Assembly: GCA_963717125.1 (NCBI GenBank) | Contig: CAVQVG010000015.1 | Location: 186,001-250,000, forward strand | Length of the DNA: 64,000 nucleotides | From: RYN-230 sp963717125 | GTDB taxonomy: Bacteria; Actinomycetota; Actinomycetes; Streptosporangiales; Streptosporangiaceae | Reading direction: 5' to 3' | In this document: one piece after another, positions 25,862 through 34,126 of the stretch | How the letters are laid out: every line of letters begins with the position of its first letter | Numbering within the stretch: the first letter of the stretch is position 1 | Notes under the pieces: model-generated | Database searches by the model: none | The model's input: the letters and a program-made list of their open reading frames with translations, nothing else | What the model was told of the DNA's origin: nothing | Translations under genes and position numbers: made by a program

Positions 25862-26410
25862 CTACTGGATCCGCGGCTTTAGCAGTTCATCGACGTCAGC
25901 GCGGATCTCTTCGGGTGTGACGCTGGGCTCGTACCGGCGGAGCACGGTCCCGTCCCGGTCGATGAGGAACTTGGTGAAGTTCCATTTGATCTCGTCGGTG
26001 CCGACCGCCTCGGGCCGGGTGTTCTTCACGTGCTCGTAGAGCCTGCCGTAGTCCGGGCCGAAGTCCCCGGGCGCCGCGGCGCGCAGGTAGGTGTACAGCG
26101 GGTCGGCCTGGTCGCCATTGACGTCGATCTTGCCGAATACCGGAAAGGTGACCGCATAGTTGCTGCTGCAGAATTCCTGGATTTCCGCATCGGTGCCGGG
26201 TTCCTGGCCGCCGAACTGGTTGCTCGGGAAGCCGAGAACCTGCAGCCCACGGTCCTTGGTGTCGCGGTACAGCGCCTCCAGGCCCGCGTACTGCGGGGTC
26301 AGCCCGCACTTGCTCGCCACGTTGACGATCAGCAGCGGCTGGCCCGCGTATTCTCGCAGCTCCTGGCTACCACCGTCGGCCGTCTTTACCTGGAAGTCGT
26401 ACACGCTCAT
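25862..26410 (-). CDS. Glutathione peroxidase-family (thiol) peroxidase
   Basis: 182 aa from ATG 26410, preceded by GGAATGG. NVASKCGLTPQYAGLEALY has the peroxidatic Cys in place of selenocysteine. GFPSNQFGGQEPG and KWNFTKFLIDRDG supply the Gln, Trp and Asn of the catalytic tetrad. Non-selenium bacterial GPx enzymes generally use thioredoxin-like reductants. Complete length. Confidence 0.93.
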   Translation of the reverse strand: MSVYDFQVKTADGGSQELREYAGQPLLIVNVASKCGLTPQYAGLEALYRDTKDRGLQVLGFPSNQFGGQEPGTDAEIQEFCSSNYAVTFPVFGKIDVNGDQADPLYTYLRAAAPGDFGPDYGRLYEHVKNTRPEAVGTDEIKWNFTKFLIDRDGTVLRRYEPSVTPEEIRADVDELLKPRIQ

Positions 26411-26574
26411 GAGCCATTCCAACCGGTTAGCTGGGGGTACCCGCGGTCGGGTGCGGTCAGCCCGACTCTAGCCGTCCGCCAGCCCGCTCCGGTGCCAAGG
26501 GCCGCCCAGAATGGGATGGTGGCCGCCGAAGGACTGAATCCGGCGGCCGCGGGCGCGGCGTCAGGTCCGCGGCG

Positions 26575-26886
26575 TCAGGTCTGCGGCTGCAACCGGGACA
26601 GGTTGCCGACCACGTCCGGGCCGATCCGCAGGCCCTCCTCGGCGGCGACCGCCGGGTGGATGTCGATGTCGAACACGTCACTCCACTCCAGCTCGAGCTC
26701 CATGACCTGCTCGAAGCTGTCGGCAGCGAAGATGCTGACCACCTGGACCGCCGACGACAGCGGCCAGTATTCGGCAATCACCCGGATCCCCTTCGGGTAC
26801 TGCCATGCGGCCCGGCGCATCAGCGCCGCATCACGTTCGGCAGCCGACACCGATGAGCGGAATTTCAGCAGCGCGATGTAATCCAC
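26575..26886 (-). CDS. DUF3303-like small protein
   Basis: 103 aa from GTG 26886, chosen for the GGGGGG tract 6 bases upstream; a longer frame from 26904 is less likely. The pattern VDYIALLKFRSSVSAAERDAALMRRAAWQYPKGIRVIAEYWPL ... FEQVMELELEWSDVFDIDIHPAVAAEEGLRIG resembles small dimeric alpha-beta proteins (DUF3303/YCII-like). Function unknown. Confidence 0.7.
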   Translation of the reverse strand: MDYIALLKFRSSVSAAERDAALMRRAAWQYPKGIRVIAEYWPLSSAVQVVSIFAADSFEQVMELELEWSDVFDIDIHPAVAAEEGLRIGPDVVGNLSRLQPQT

Positions 26887-27046
26887 GATGATCCCCCCAA
26901 GCACTCCGTGATCCCGGCCCGTCCCCCGGACCGATGCCCCCGCACCGGCACCCCCAGCCAGCCCGGGCGGGATTCAGCCCATCACACTCCGGCACGGGCG
27001 TCAACGGGTGCGCAGGCAAGGGCGTTGATCAGCTAATCTCCCGGTC

Positions 27047-27607
27047 GTGACGTCCGGGCCAGAGGGTGGCGCAGAGCTTGACCGGCAGCACGCCGAAATC
27101 GACGCGGTCTTCCGGGCGCAGTGGGCACCGATCGATCGTGGGCCGCGGGTCCTGACCGCGCCGGGATACGCGGAAGCGCGCCGGATCATCGGCCAGCCGG
27201 GGCGGACGTGGCTCGACCCAGTCGTCACCCTGGCCGTCCGGGATGGCGCGCAGCCGGGGGATGAGCTGCCGCCGCTGCAACCGGATCCGCATACGGGCCG
27301 CCTGATCACGGAGGCCGACGTCAGGATCATTGGCAGCGGCGAGGGGCAGCGGGTGGCGGTTCTGTTCCCCGATGCCGACTTTCCCGGGGCCCGCTTCGGG
27401 CACCGGTTCGAGCCTGCTCCGGCTGGCGGCGGGGCGGCCCGGCAGCTCATCGACGAGATCAAACGGGGTGCCCTGCACCGCATGATGGGCCAGCCGCCGC
27501 CCGGCGACAGCGCCGGCATCGTCTGGACGACGTGGGGCACCCCCAACAGCGACCCGGAACTGGAGCCACAGCTGACCAGGATCGGCGCCGCGTGCTGCAC
27601 CGGATGA
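27047..27607 (+). CDS. Hypothetical protein with a duplicated C-terminal segment
   Basis: 186 aa; not recognised. Soluble, mixed alpha/beta, with PDPHTGRLITEADVRIIGSGEGQRVAVLFPDADFPGARFGHRF in the middle. Near its end comes LHRMMGQPPPGDSAGIVWTTWG. Just past the present stop the -1 frame encodes a very similar segment, LHRMMNRQPAADGAGVIWTTWG, to TAG 27673. The DNA of the two segments is clearly a diverged tandem duplication. The original gene may have ended at 27675, with a frameshift at about 27590-27600. The next gene on the minus strand overlaps this tail. Confidence 0.6.
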   Translation: MTSGPEGGAELDRQHAEIDAVFRAQWAPIDRGPRVLTAPGYAEARRIIGQPGRTWLDPVVTLAVRDGAQPGDELPPLQPDPHTGRLITEADVRIIGSGEGQRVAVLFPDADFPGARFGHRFEPAPAGGGAARQLIDEIKRGALHRMMGQPPPGDSAGIVWTTWGTPNSDPELEPQLTRIGAACCTG

Positions 27608-27640
27608 TGAACCGCCAGCCAGCCGCCGATGGTGCTGGCG

Positions 27641-29389
27641 TCATCTGGACGACGTGGGGCTGCCCGGCCTGGTAGGGCGGTGGGCGGCCGGGCGCGAGGA
27701 TGCTCTGGGCCGGTGCGTCAGCGGCCGCGACGGGGCCGCGTTGGTCCGCTTCCAGATGAAGAACGTGCTCGGCTCGGAGCCGAACGAGCCGAAGCCGCTG
27801 TTGACCGGGCCGCTGCTCACCAACCGGTACTGCGGATCTTCCTGGAGAGCCAGGGCGAAGTCATAAACCCCCGGTGTCGGGGTGTTGGCGGCGGCGACCC
27901 GCGCCAGCCGGGCTCGCGTGTCCTTTCCCGCCCCCAGCATGTTGAACACGTCGGCGGGCAGCGACTGGGCCTTCACGAAACCGGGGAAGAGCAGCACCAC
28001 CAGGCCGGGCGCCCGCTTGCGGATCTGGTTCCGGTAGTAGGCGATCGGCGACCCGGGCTGGCCCGACGGGTCCAGCGAAATGTCTGACCTCCAGGTCACC
28101 TGGCGCAAGCTGGCCGGCCACGTGTAATAGTCCAGGTAGCTCGGCGTGGCGCCGATATACAGGTCGCCGTGCTCCGACGCGGTGAGCGGGCGTACCGCCG
28201 CGACGAGGGTGCTCATGTCGGGCCAGCTGCGCTGAATCCCGTACGCGCTGAACCAGCCGTCGAAAACCGGGACGGCCAGTGCTAGGCAGGCGGCAGTGGC
28301 CAGGGCCGGCCGCTTCACCCTGGGCCAGGAGATCGAGGACAGGCCCAGGCCGGCCACCAGAACCACGCACCACAGGCCGCAGGAGAGGTGCTTATCGAGC
28401 GCCCAGCCAGTCTTCGCGATCAGGATCTGGTAGACGGGGACGACGAAAGCAGCCCCGAGCAGAGCACACCGGAGCAACCGGGTGGAAAGATCCTTCGCTA
28501 CCGCTATCGCGACCACCGCGGCGGCGGTCGAGACGACCGTGAGCAGCCCCGCGTACGTCCACGCGGTCTGCAGGATGGACGCGACCGTTTCATGGTCACG
28601 GGAGATATCGCGGTGAATGGTGGTGAAAGAGACGCCGTGCCATACGTGAAGCACGGTCGGGATCAGCGCGACGAGTATGCCTAGGCAGACGATCATCCCA
28701 GCCAGTGAGATCAGTGCCCTTGGGTAGCCACGGTCTCTGGCCCACGCGAAATATCCGATGACCACGACCACGGGCAGGTAAATGGCATACGAGTAGGCCG
28801 TCACGCAGCCAATGGCCGCGGCCACGGCCGACAGGCCGACCAGCTCGACGTGGTGTCTGCTGTCCGCCGCCCTGACCGCCGCCCACAAAGCCAGGCAGAT
28901 GCAGAAAATGGCCATGGGGTCATAGGTGGCATACGCACCCATGCGGAGGTTCGGCTCGCAGGCCAGCCACAGCGCGCAGGAGAACAGGGCGGCCCGGCGC
29001 CCGGACAGGCGGTTCGCGGTGGAATAGAGCAGGATCGTGGTCCCGAGCATAAAGACCAGCGACAGGATCCGGGCTGCCAGGAGACCACCCACGCTGTCCG
29101 CCAGCGCCGCCAGCGGCGGGTACAGCTGCGGCGCACCCGAGAAGTAGTCGTCAAAGGTCCGCAGCGGGAACGCCACATGGTTGAACCAGTGCGTGAGTTC
29201 GACGTGGCCCGCCCACATATACAGAGCTTCGTCACCGAAGGCCGTGTTGCTCTTGGCCAGGAGCAGTGAGAGGCACGCCTGCGCGGCCAGAATGACGATA
29301 AGCGTGCGCGGTATACGGCGCCGTGCGGGCTGACGGTCCTCGCTGAACACCGAAGCATGAGGCAGCGTGGATGCTGAAGCATGAGACAA
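27641..29389 (-). CDS. GT39-like (ArnT/PMT-type) membrane glycosyltransferase
   Basis: 582 aa. About 10 hydrophobic helices between residues 30 and 400. Early features: FGDEALYMWAGHVELTHW, an acidic-residue loop typical of GT-C enzymes just after TM1, then a soluble C-terminal domain. GT-C enzymes use polyprenyl-phosphate sugars on the outer membrane face. Acceptor unknown. The start could be TTG 29389 or GTG 29350. The last ~25 residues are low complexity (Arg/Pro/Ser) and overlap the tail of the converging gene, so the true end may be ragged. Confidence 0.78.
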   Translation of the reverse strand: MSHASASTLPHASVFSEDRQPARRRIPRTLIVILAAQACLSLLLAKSNTAFGDEALYMWAGHVELTHWFNHVAFPLRTFDDYFSGAPQLYPPLAALADSVGGLLAARILSLVFMLGTTILLYSTANRLSGRRAALFSCALWLACEPNLRMGAYATYDPMAIFCICLALWAAVRAADSRHHVELVGLSAVAAAIGCVTAYSYAIYLPVVVVIGYFAWARDRGYPRALISLAGMIVCLGILVALIPTVLHVWHGVSFTTIHRDISRDHETVASILQTAWTYAGLLTVVSTAAAVVAIAVAKDLSTRLLRCALLGAAFVVPVYQILIAKTGWALDKHLSCGLWCVVLVAGLGLSSISWPRVKRPALATAACLALAVPVFDGWFSAYGIQRSWPDMSTLVAAVRPLTASEHGDLYIGATPSYLDYYTWPASLRQVTWRSDISLDPSGQPGSPIAYYRNQIRKRAPGLVVLLFPGFVKAQSLPADVFNMLGAGKDTRARLARVAAANTPTPGVYDFALALQEDPQYRLVSSGPVNSGFGSFGSEPSTFFIWKRTNAAPSRPLTHRPRASSRPAAHRPTRPGSPTSSR

Positions 29390-29509
29390 CGTCGGTCCGT
29401 ACCTTCCCGTGCGTGATCGGTTCAGGAGAGCCGTAGCGGTGGGCGGATGCCGCGTTCATCGCGAACGGCGCGGCCGACTGACGCGCGCGAGCCCGGTGGC
29501 TACGCTACA

Positions 29510-29530
29510 CGTAGTTATCAAGGAACTACG
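29510..29530. promoter_or_regulatory. Inverted repeat CGTAGTT/AACTACG
   Basis: Perfect 7-bp arms around ATCAAGG, in the divergent intergenic region (29390-29644) between the GT39-like gene and the phosphoesterase. A candidate operator serving one or both. Confidence 0.45.
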
Positions 29531-29644
29531 CCGAGTTCTGGCTACTCGTCGCAACCATGACGGCTAGAACGGACTGCTTTTGTTCATTTTCGATTCATAT
29601 GTGTTCACCCGGCTGGTTCGCCTCGCCCGTCGAGAGTCATCGGA

Positions 29645-31168
29645 ATGAGACGCTCCAGGCTGATGATGGCCGGGCTGGTACCCGTCGTGGCCACCGTGAC
29701 AGCAATCACGTCAGCGACCGCGGCGACCACGGGCACCCACCGGGCGGCCACCGTATCCGCGGGGATCCCGGACTCGCCGATCAAGCACGTCATCGAGATC
29801 ATGATCGAGAACCACACCTTCGACAACCTGTTCGGCACCTTCCCCGGCGCTGACGGGATCCCATCGACCGCGTCGTTCCTGAACCCCAGCGCGTACTTCG
29901 ACTCGGCGCCGAACGTGTCGCCGGTCTGGGCCACGCCCAATGAGGGTGATGTGCAGGGCGCGATCAACAACTCCAGGGTCGCGGAGCAGATGGCCATGGA
30001 CTACGTGCCCGTGAAGGGCTACCAGATGGACCACTACACCGTGTTCCCGCAGGACGGGATGTCCGCCATCACCGAGTTCGGCCCGTCGTTCGACCCCGAC
30101 GAGCAGTACCTGGCGTCGAACTTCGAGCTGGCCGATCACAACTTCCAGCCGGTCATCGCGCCGACCCAACCGAACGTGATGACCGCGCTCAACGGCACCG
30201 CCCATGACTGGTACTACAACAACCTGGAGCCAGGGTCCACGCAACCCTGGAACTCGATCTTCGACGAGCTGAGCGCACACAGCCGCACGTGGAAGATCTA
30301 CTACGCGCTGCCCACCTCCATCCTCACTGGCACGATCTGGGACCAGATCATTCCGCCCGCGGACACCGCCGACCTCACCACCGGCGACCAGTTCTTCACC
30401 GACCTGGCTGACGGAACCCTGCCCGACTTCTCCTTCGTCCGTCCTGGCGTCGGCTACAGCACCGAGCCACCTGAGGACGTCGGCGAGGGCGACGCCTGGA
30501 TCGGCCAGCTGGTGAACGCCGTCGCGCACAGCCAGTACTGGAACTCGACCGCGATCTTCGTCAGCTACGACGAGGGCGGCGGGTTCTGGGACCACGTGGC
30601 GCCGTCCTACCCCAGCGGCTACGGGACCAGGACTCCGTTGATCATCATCAGCCCGTATGCCCGCAAGGGCGTGTTCCACGAGCAGACCACCAACGTGTCG
30701 ATCCTGTCGTTCATGCAGCAGCTATGGGGGCTGCCCCCGCTGACCGAGCTGAACGCGCGGCAGAACGACCTGATGTCCGCCTTCGACTTCAGGCAGGCAC
30801 CGCAGCCCGCTCCCAGCGTGCCCGTTGCGCCAGCCGACACGATCGGCTTCCATGGCGCGGGCGGCATCCTGACCGACATCGGCACGCCGTCGCCTGGCAG
30901 TTCGCTGACGATCAACCTGGAAGCCGAGACCGGCGGCCTGTCGCTCGACCCCACGGTCAGCGGATCCGTGGGGCTAACGGTGACGCCACCGGCTGGCGTG
31001 CCGGTGCCGTCATCGTTCCCGGCGTCGGCCACGCTGGTGAACGGACAGGCAAACATCACGGTCAAGTTCTCCACCGCCGGCTATTACCGCATCGACGCTC
31101 AGGGGCCCGACGGCAGTGCCGGCTGGGTCACGGTGGACGTCGGCGTTACGCCCAACACCGCACCGTAA
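29645..31168 (+). CDS. Secreted phosphoesterase, phospholipase C/acid phosphatase family
   Basis: 507 aa. Signal peptide MRRSRLMMAGLVPVVATVTAITSATAA. The catalytic family pattern starts at HVIEIMIENHTFDNLFGTFPG (ENHTFD metal and nucleophile motif) and continues with DHNFQPVIAPTQPN, FVSYDEGGGFWDHVAPSYP and YGTRTPLIIISPYARKG. A C-terminal beta-sandwich of ~110 residues follows after DFRQAP. Exported enzyme acting on phospholipids or other phosphate esters; substrate not decidable from sequence. Confidence 0.9.
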   Translation: MRRSRLMMAGLVPVVATVTAITSATAATTGTHRAATVSAGIPDSPIKHVIEIMIENHTFDNLFGTFPGADGIPSTASFLNPSAYFDSAPNVSPVWATPNEGDVQGAINNSRVAEQMAMDYVPVKGYQMDHYTVFPQDGMSAITEFGPSFDPDEQYLASNFELADHNFQPVIAPTQPNVMTALNGTAHDWYYNNLEPGSTQPWNSIFDELSAHSRTWKIYYALPTSILTGTIWDQIIPPADTADLTTGDQFFTDLADGTLPDFSFVRPGVGYSTEPPEDVGEGDAWIGQLVNAVAHSQYWNSTAIFVSYDEGGGFWDHVAPSYPSGYGTRTPLIIISPYARKGVFHEQTTNVSILSFMQQLWGLPPLTELNARQNDLMSAFDFRQAPQPAPSVPVAPADTIGFHGAGGILTDIGTPSPGSSLTINLEAETGGLSLDPTVSGSVGLTVTPPAGVPVPSSFPASATLVNGQANITVKFSTAGYYRIDAQGPDGSAGWVTVDVGVTPNTAP

Positions 31169-31188
31169 AGCGCCTTTTACTTACCGGT

Positions 31189-31653
31189 TCAAGCGGTGGG
31201 GTCAAGGGCCGCGAGCTGCTCGGCGGCGGACCGGCGCACCTCGTCGCCGACCGTCTCGTCGCGGGCGATGGCCAGGCAGGCCGGGCCAGCTACGCGCGGA
31301 TCCACGTCGGCGAGCAGCTCCGCGGCGGACAGCCGCACCTCATCGCCCACCGCCTGGTCACAGGCGATGGCCAGGCAGGCCGGGGCGGTACTCTGCGGGT
31401 CGACGTCGGCGAGCAGCTCGGCGGCGGACAGGCGCACCTCATCGCCCACCCCTTCGTCGCGAGCGATGGCTAGGCAGGCTGGGCCAGCTGCGCGCGGGGC
31501 GACCTCGGCGAGCTGCTCGGCGGCGGACAGCCGCACCTCATCGCCCACCCCCTGGTCACAGGCGATGGCTGAGAAGGCTTCGGCGGCGACGTGGGGGTTG
31601 TGTTCCGCGAGGTGCTCGGCCGCGTCAATGCGGCCCTCGTCGTCTTCGTACAT
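31189..31653 (-). CDS. HEAT-like tandem repeat protein
   Basis: 154 aa from ATG 31653 (ATG 31689 is an alternative). Four consecutive 33-residue units share VGDEVRLSAAEQLA-x-VDP and PACLAIARDE, and a more diverged unit precedes them. The DNA repeats with a 99-bp period, so the array expanded recently. HEAT/armadillo-like helical repeats bind proteins. No catalytic domain or partner is visible. Confidence 0.8.
   Translation of the reverse strand: MYEDDEGRIDAAEHLAEHNPHVAAEAFSAIACDQGVGDEVRLSAAEQLAEVAPRAAGPACLAIARDEGVGDEVRLSAAELLADVDPQSTAPACLAIACDQAVGDEVRLSAAELLADVDPRVAGPACLAIARDETVGDEVRRSAAEQLAALDPTA
31200..31600. repeat. 99-bp tandem repeat array (about 4 units)
   Basis: Successive units share stretches such as GGCGGACAGCCGCACCTCAT and GCGATGGCCAGGCAGGC at 99-bp spacing. 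They form the body of the HEAT-like gene. Confidence 0.75.
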
Positions 31654-31839
31654 GGCTGTGTCGGCTTTCTCTGCTGGGCGCTGGGGCATTTGATCCTGTG
31701 TCCGACCTGCATGAGCCCAGTCTGGCGGCGCAAACCAGCCTCCGGCCATGGGGGAAATCCCTGATTTAACCCTGAAGATGACCGAGCTGGACCAGGTATG
31801 GACCATGCAACGCGATGCGGGTCGCACGTCAGACAGGGA

Positions 31840-32013
31840 TTACCGGGCTTGCCGCCGCCCGGGTCGCCGCCGCATCCGCAGGGCGGCCAGAAGAAGGGCC
31901 CCCAGCAACACGACAATGCCGATGAACAGCAGGTACAACAGGCCCTTCACGGCTACGCCGACGATACCCAACCCGATCGCCACGATGACCAGGAGTAGAA
32001 AGAGGGCAATCAT
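31840..32013 (-). CDS. Small hydrophobic membrane protein (57 aa)
   Basis: ATG 32013 is preceded by GGAGGATCGG. The peptide runs MIALFLLLVIVAIGLGIVGV, then AVKGLLYLLFIGIVVLLGAL, and ends with a basic tail RMRRRPGRRQAR. Two closely spaced helices with a positive C-terminus resemble the short hydrophobic proteins found throughout actinobacteria. Function unknown. It is 24 bp downstream of the PRC-barrel gene and may be cotranscribed with it. Confidence 0.75.
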   Translation of the reverse strand: MIALFLLLVIVAIGLGIVGVAVKGLLYLLFIGIVVLLGALLLAALRMRRRPGRRQAR

Positions 32014-32037
32014 CCGATCCTCCGCTCAGTCCGCGGT

Positions 32038-32394
32038 TCAGCGGCGGGCCAGCCGCCGCTCACCCCCACCGCCCGTCTCGTAGGTCAGCCCGTAGTGCTT
32101 GAAGATCGCCTCTTCATCCTCTGCGAGCAGCTCGCCGTCGGTGCCGATCGACGGGGCATCCTTCACTTGCTTCTTGTCGTAGCGGACCTTGAGGTACCCG
32201 GGACCCACAGTCGCCTGGTCGAGCGGCACGAACACGAGCCGGTGCCGGGTCGGCAGGCCGACCTTGACCGTGCCGAACGATGGCAGGTCGGTACCGGTGT
32301 CAACGTAGACGGCCTCCAGCTCACCGATCTTGTGATCATCGGCGTCAACCACGTCGTGGCCACGCCATTCCCGGATGTCGGCAGCCTCGAACAC
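32038..32394 (-). CDS. PRC-barrel domain protein
   Basis: 118 aa, GTG start with GAGGAAGG upstream. DIREWRGHDVVDADDHKIGELEAVYVDTGTDLPSFGTVKVG is a PRC-barrel. The C-terminus YDKKQVKDAPSIGTDGELLAEDEEAIFKHYGL is the usual continuation in actinobacterial stress-type PRC proteins. Specific function unknown. Confidence 0.88.
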   Translation of the reverse strand: MFEAADIREWRGHDVVDADDHKIGELEAVYVDTGTDLPSFGTVKVGLPTRHRLVFVPLDQATVGPGYLKVRYDKKQVKDAPSIGTDGELLAEDEEAIFKHYGLTYETGGGGERRLARR

Positions 32395-32505
32395 CCTAGC
32401 CTTCCTCTCGGGGCGCTACACTGCCCCTCCGTCTAACATAACTCACACCGCTACTTCGCCACGTGACCAGGCGCCAACCGAGCCTGAGGCGGCCGGGGGA
32501 CGTCG

Positions 32506-32982
32506 TTAGCGCGCAACGATCGCAGCCAAGTGGCTCAGCGAGTTGTCGAGATGGTCTGGGGTGAACGGCGGGAACTGAATGTGCTGGCGGGGAATCGGCC
32601 CTACCGCCGACCAGTCATAGGAGAGTGTGACCTTGGTCTCGTCTGGACCGAGCTGGGTCAGGTCGTAACGCCAGATCCAGCCGCCGAACTCTAGCTTGCC
32701 TGTTGCCGGTGAGACATAGCCCGGCTGCCACGAAATGACGCGCGGCGGCTCGAACACGAGGACCTGGTTGGCCATCTCGTAGCTGCCGTCCGGGTGGTTC
32801 TCGTGGTACATGGCGACCCGGAAGATCTGACCTGAGCCGGTTAGCCGTTCGCCATCGAGGGAGTCGCGAACCCGGCCGGTGCCGTCAATGGCGGCATGCC
32901 GGGATGGATCGGCAAGCACCGCGAACACGGTTTCGGCCGATGTGCCGATCGTGGTCGTCGCGCTGACGGTCTCCTCGGTCAT
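32506..32982 (-). CDS. SRPBCC-family (START-like) protein
   Basis: 158 aa from ATG 32982. TTTIGTSAETVFAVLADPSRHAAIDGTG at the N-terminus and VSYDWSAVG-like strands (TKVTLSYDWS) near the end define the helix-grip fold of polyketide cyclase/AHSA1-like proteins. Ligand unknown. It borders the integrated element whose left repeat starts at 33032. Confidence 0.85.
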   Translation of the reverse strand: MTEETVSATTTIGTSAETVFAVLADPSRHAAIDGTGRVRDSLDGERLTGSGQIFRVAMYHENHPDGSYEMANQVLVFEPPRVISWQPGYVSPATGKLEFGGWIWRYDLTQLGPDETKVTLSYDWSAVGPIPRQHIQFPPFTPDHLDNSLSHLAAIVAR

Positions 32983-33031
32983 AGTGGCTGGTCTCCGATT
33001 CCTCTGGTTCACACGGTTTTGCGTGGATGGG

Positions 33032-33058
33032 TGGAGCCGCCTATCGGAATCGAACCGA
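33032..33058. repeat. Left attachment-site repeat (27 bp)
   Basis: Identical to 36822-36848, from the CCA end through the T-arm of tRNA-Thr (TGGAGCCGCC...CGAACCGA). The match breaks off at base 28, and no anticodon arm follows, so this is a duplicated att core rather than a tRNA gene. Confidence 0.88.
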
Positions 33059-33075
33059 CGGCCTGTAGGCCGGGT

Positions 33076-33288
33076 CTAGATCTTGGGTCGCTGCGATCTG
33101 ACCAGAAGAAGCAGGAGCCCGCCGATCAGGGCGACGAAGATGACGACGCTGCTCCATAGCGGCGCCAGAACCCACCACCAGGACCAGCCGATGATCCCGG
33201 CCAGCTTCAGCGCGATCAGAGGAATCACTGCCAGGGGCAGTTGGCCGGGAAGTGACAGCCGCCACGATAATCCCTGTCCGCTGGTCAC
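33076..33288 (-). CDS. Small two-helix membrane protein, TMEM185-like
   Basis: 70 aa from GTG 33288 (a longer in-frame form to 33369 is possible). LPLAVIPLIALKLAGIIGWSWWWVLAPLWSSVVIFVALIGGLLLLL matches the short bacterial proteins annotated as transmembrane Fragile-X-F-associated. These are frequent on phages and integrative elements. Role unknown. Confidence 0.7.
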   Translation of the reverse strand: MTSGQGLSWRLSLPGQLPLAVIPLIALKLAGIIGWSWWWVLAPLWSSVVIFVALIGGLLLLLVRSQRPKI

Positions 33289-33494
33289 GCTACGAGGGTA
33301 TCCGGCAGGTGGCAGCCGGAACCAGAGGGAGCCGAGTCGAGAGGGCTCCCGCCCGTCAGGGCTCGGCATGCCGCCCGTCCCGGAGTCGGCGCGGTGCCTG
33401 CCGACCCGTCAGGCTCTGGCACAGTTCCCGCGTCAGCTCGCGCTACCCGCTCGGTGGTCTCGCGTTCCCGCGGTCGAACCTGACCAGGTCCGGT

Positions 33495-33719
33495 GTGCCG
33501 CTCCACGTCGTCGCGGCCCGGCGCGGCCACGCGACCCGGCCCGCTAAGCGGGGCGGGCGGCGGACGCCGGTCGAGTGCGCGTGCCTGCCCGAGCCACGCC
33601 GCATCCAGCTCACGCCCAAGCAGATCGAAGACGGTCCGATCATCTGCGGCCTGTGCTGCGCCCCGTTCGAAGAGCCCGGCGACGACCCACCGAGCCGGCG
33701 CCGGCCGGCAGTCACGTAG
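33495..33719 (+). CDS. Small zinc-ribbon protein
   Basis: 74 aa from GTG 33495. CACLPEPRRIQLTPKQIEDG followed by PIICGLCCAPFEEP has the CxC/CxxC arrangement of small actinobacterial zinc-ribbon proteins found on mobile elements. The frame extends further upstream without coding character. No function is known. Confidence 0.6.
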   Translation: MPLHVVAARRGHATRPAKRGGRRTPVECACLPEPRRIQLTPKQIEDGPIICGLCCAPFEEPGDDPPSRRRPAVT

Positions 33720-34126
33720 TCAGCCAGACTTCGCTGCGGAGATTTCGACTCCTTGGGCTGGGCCGAGACAGAGATGTCAATCGGCAGGCGCGTCTCTAGC
33801 TCGCGAATCTTCGCCTCAGCGAGGTCGAGGTATTGCCGTGACACGTCTACGCCGACGAGTCGGCGGCCGAGCGTGAGTGCAGCGACGGCCGTATTGCCGG
33901 ACCCGATGAAGGGATCCAGCACAACATCACCGGGATCGGTCGAGATCGCGATGCACCGGCCCGGAAGCGCCACTGGAGCGCGCTGCAGGTCCTCGCCTGG
34001 ACGGCACGCGGCCTCGACCGGATCCTTCGTGATGTCCGCGTGGTCGCACCCCTCCTGGTTGGCCGCGTTGAGACGCCCGTCCTCGCCGTGATCAAGGTGG
34101 CATCGACGGAACTGGCGGGAGTTCAA
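33720..34126 (-). pseudogene. DNA (adenine/cytosine-N4) methyltransferase, 3' remnant
   Basis: Only the C-terminal part of a beta/gamma-class methylase remains: RAPVALPGRCIAISTDPGDVVLDPFIGSGNTAVAALTLGRRLVGVDVSRQYLDLAEAKIREL, with the SAM-binding motif DPFxGSGxT. The N-terminal target-recognition region and the catalytic (D/N/S)PPY motif are absent. Upstream sequence does not continue the family. It is probably the M half of a lost restriction-modification system whose nuclease-like partner is the next gene. Confidence 0.78.

Noticed and set aside
27598..27675. Separate small gene after the unknown protein
   Set aside because: Its peptide is a diverged copy of the preceding gene's own C-terminus, so it is better read as a duplicated tail in another frame.
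31190..31600. CRISPR array
   Set aside because: The 99-bp tandem units are contiguous coding repeats with no spacers.
33032..33100. A second tRNA gene
   Set aside because: Only the T-arm and acceptor 3' half match tRNA-Thr. No anticodon or D-arm follows, so it is an att duplication.
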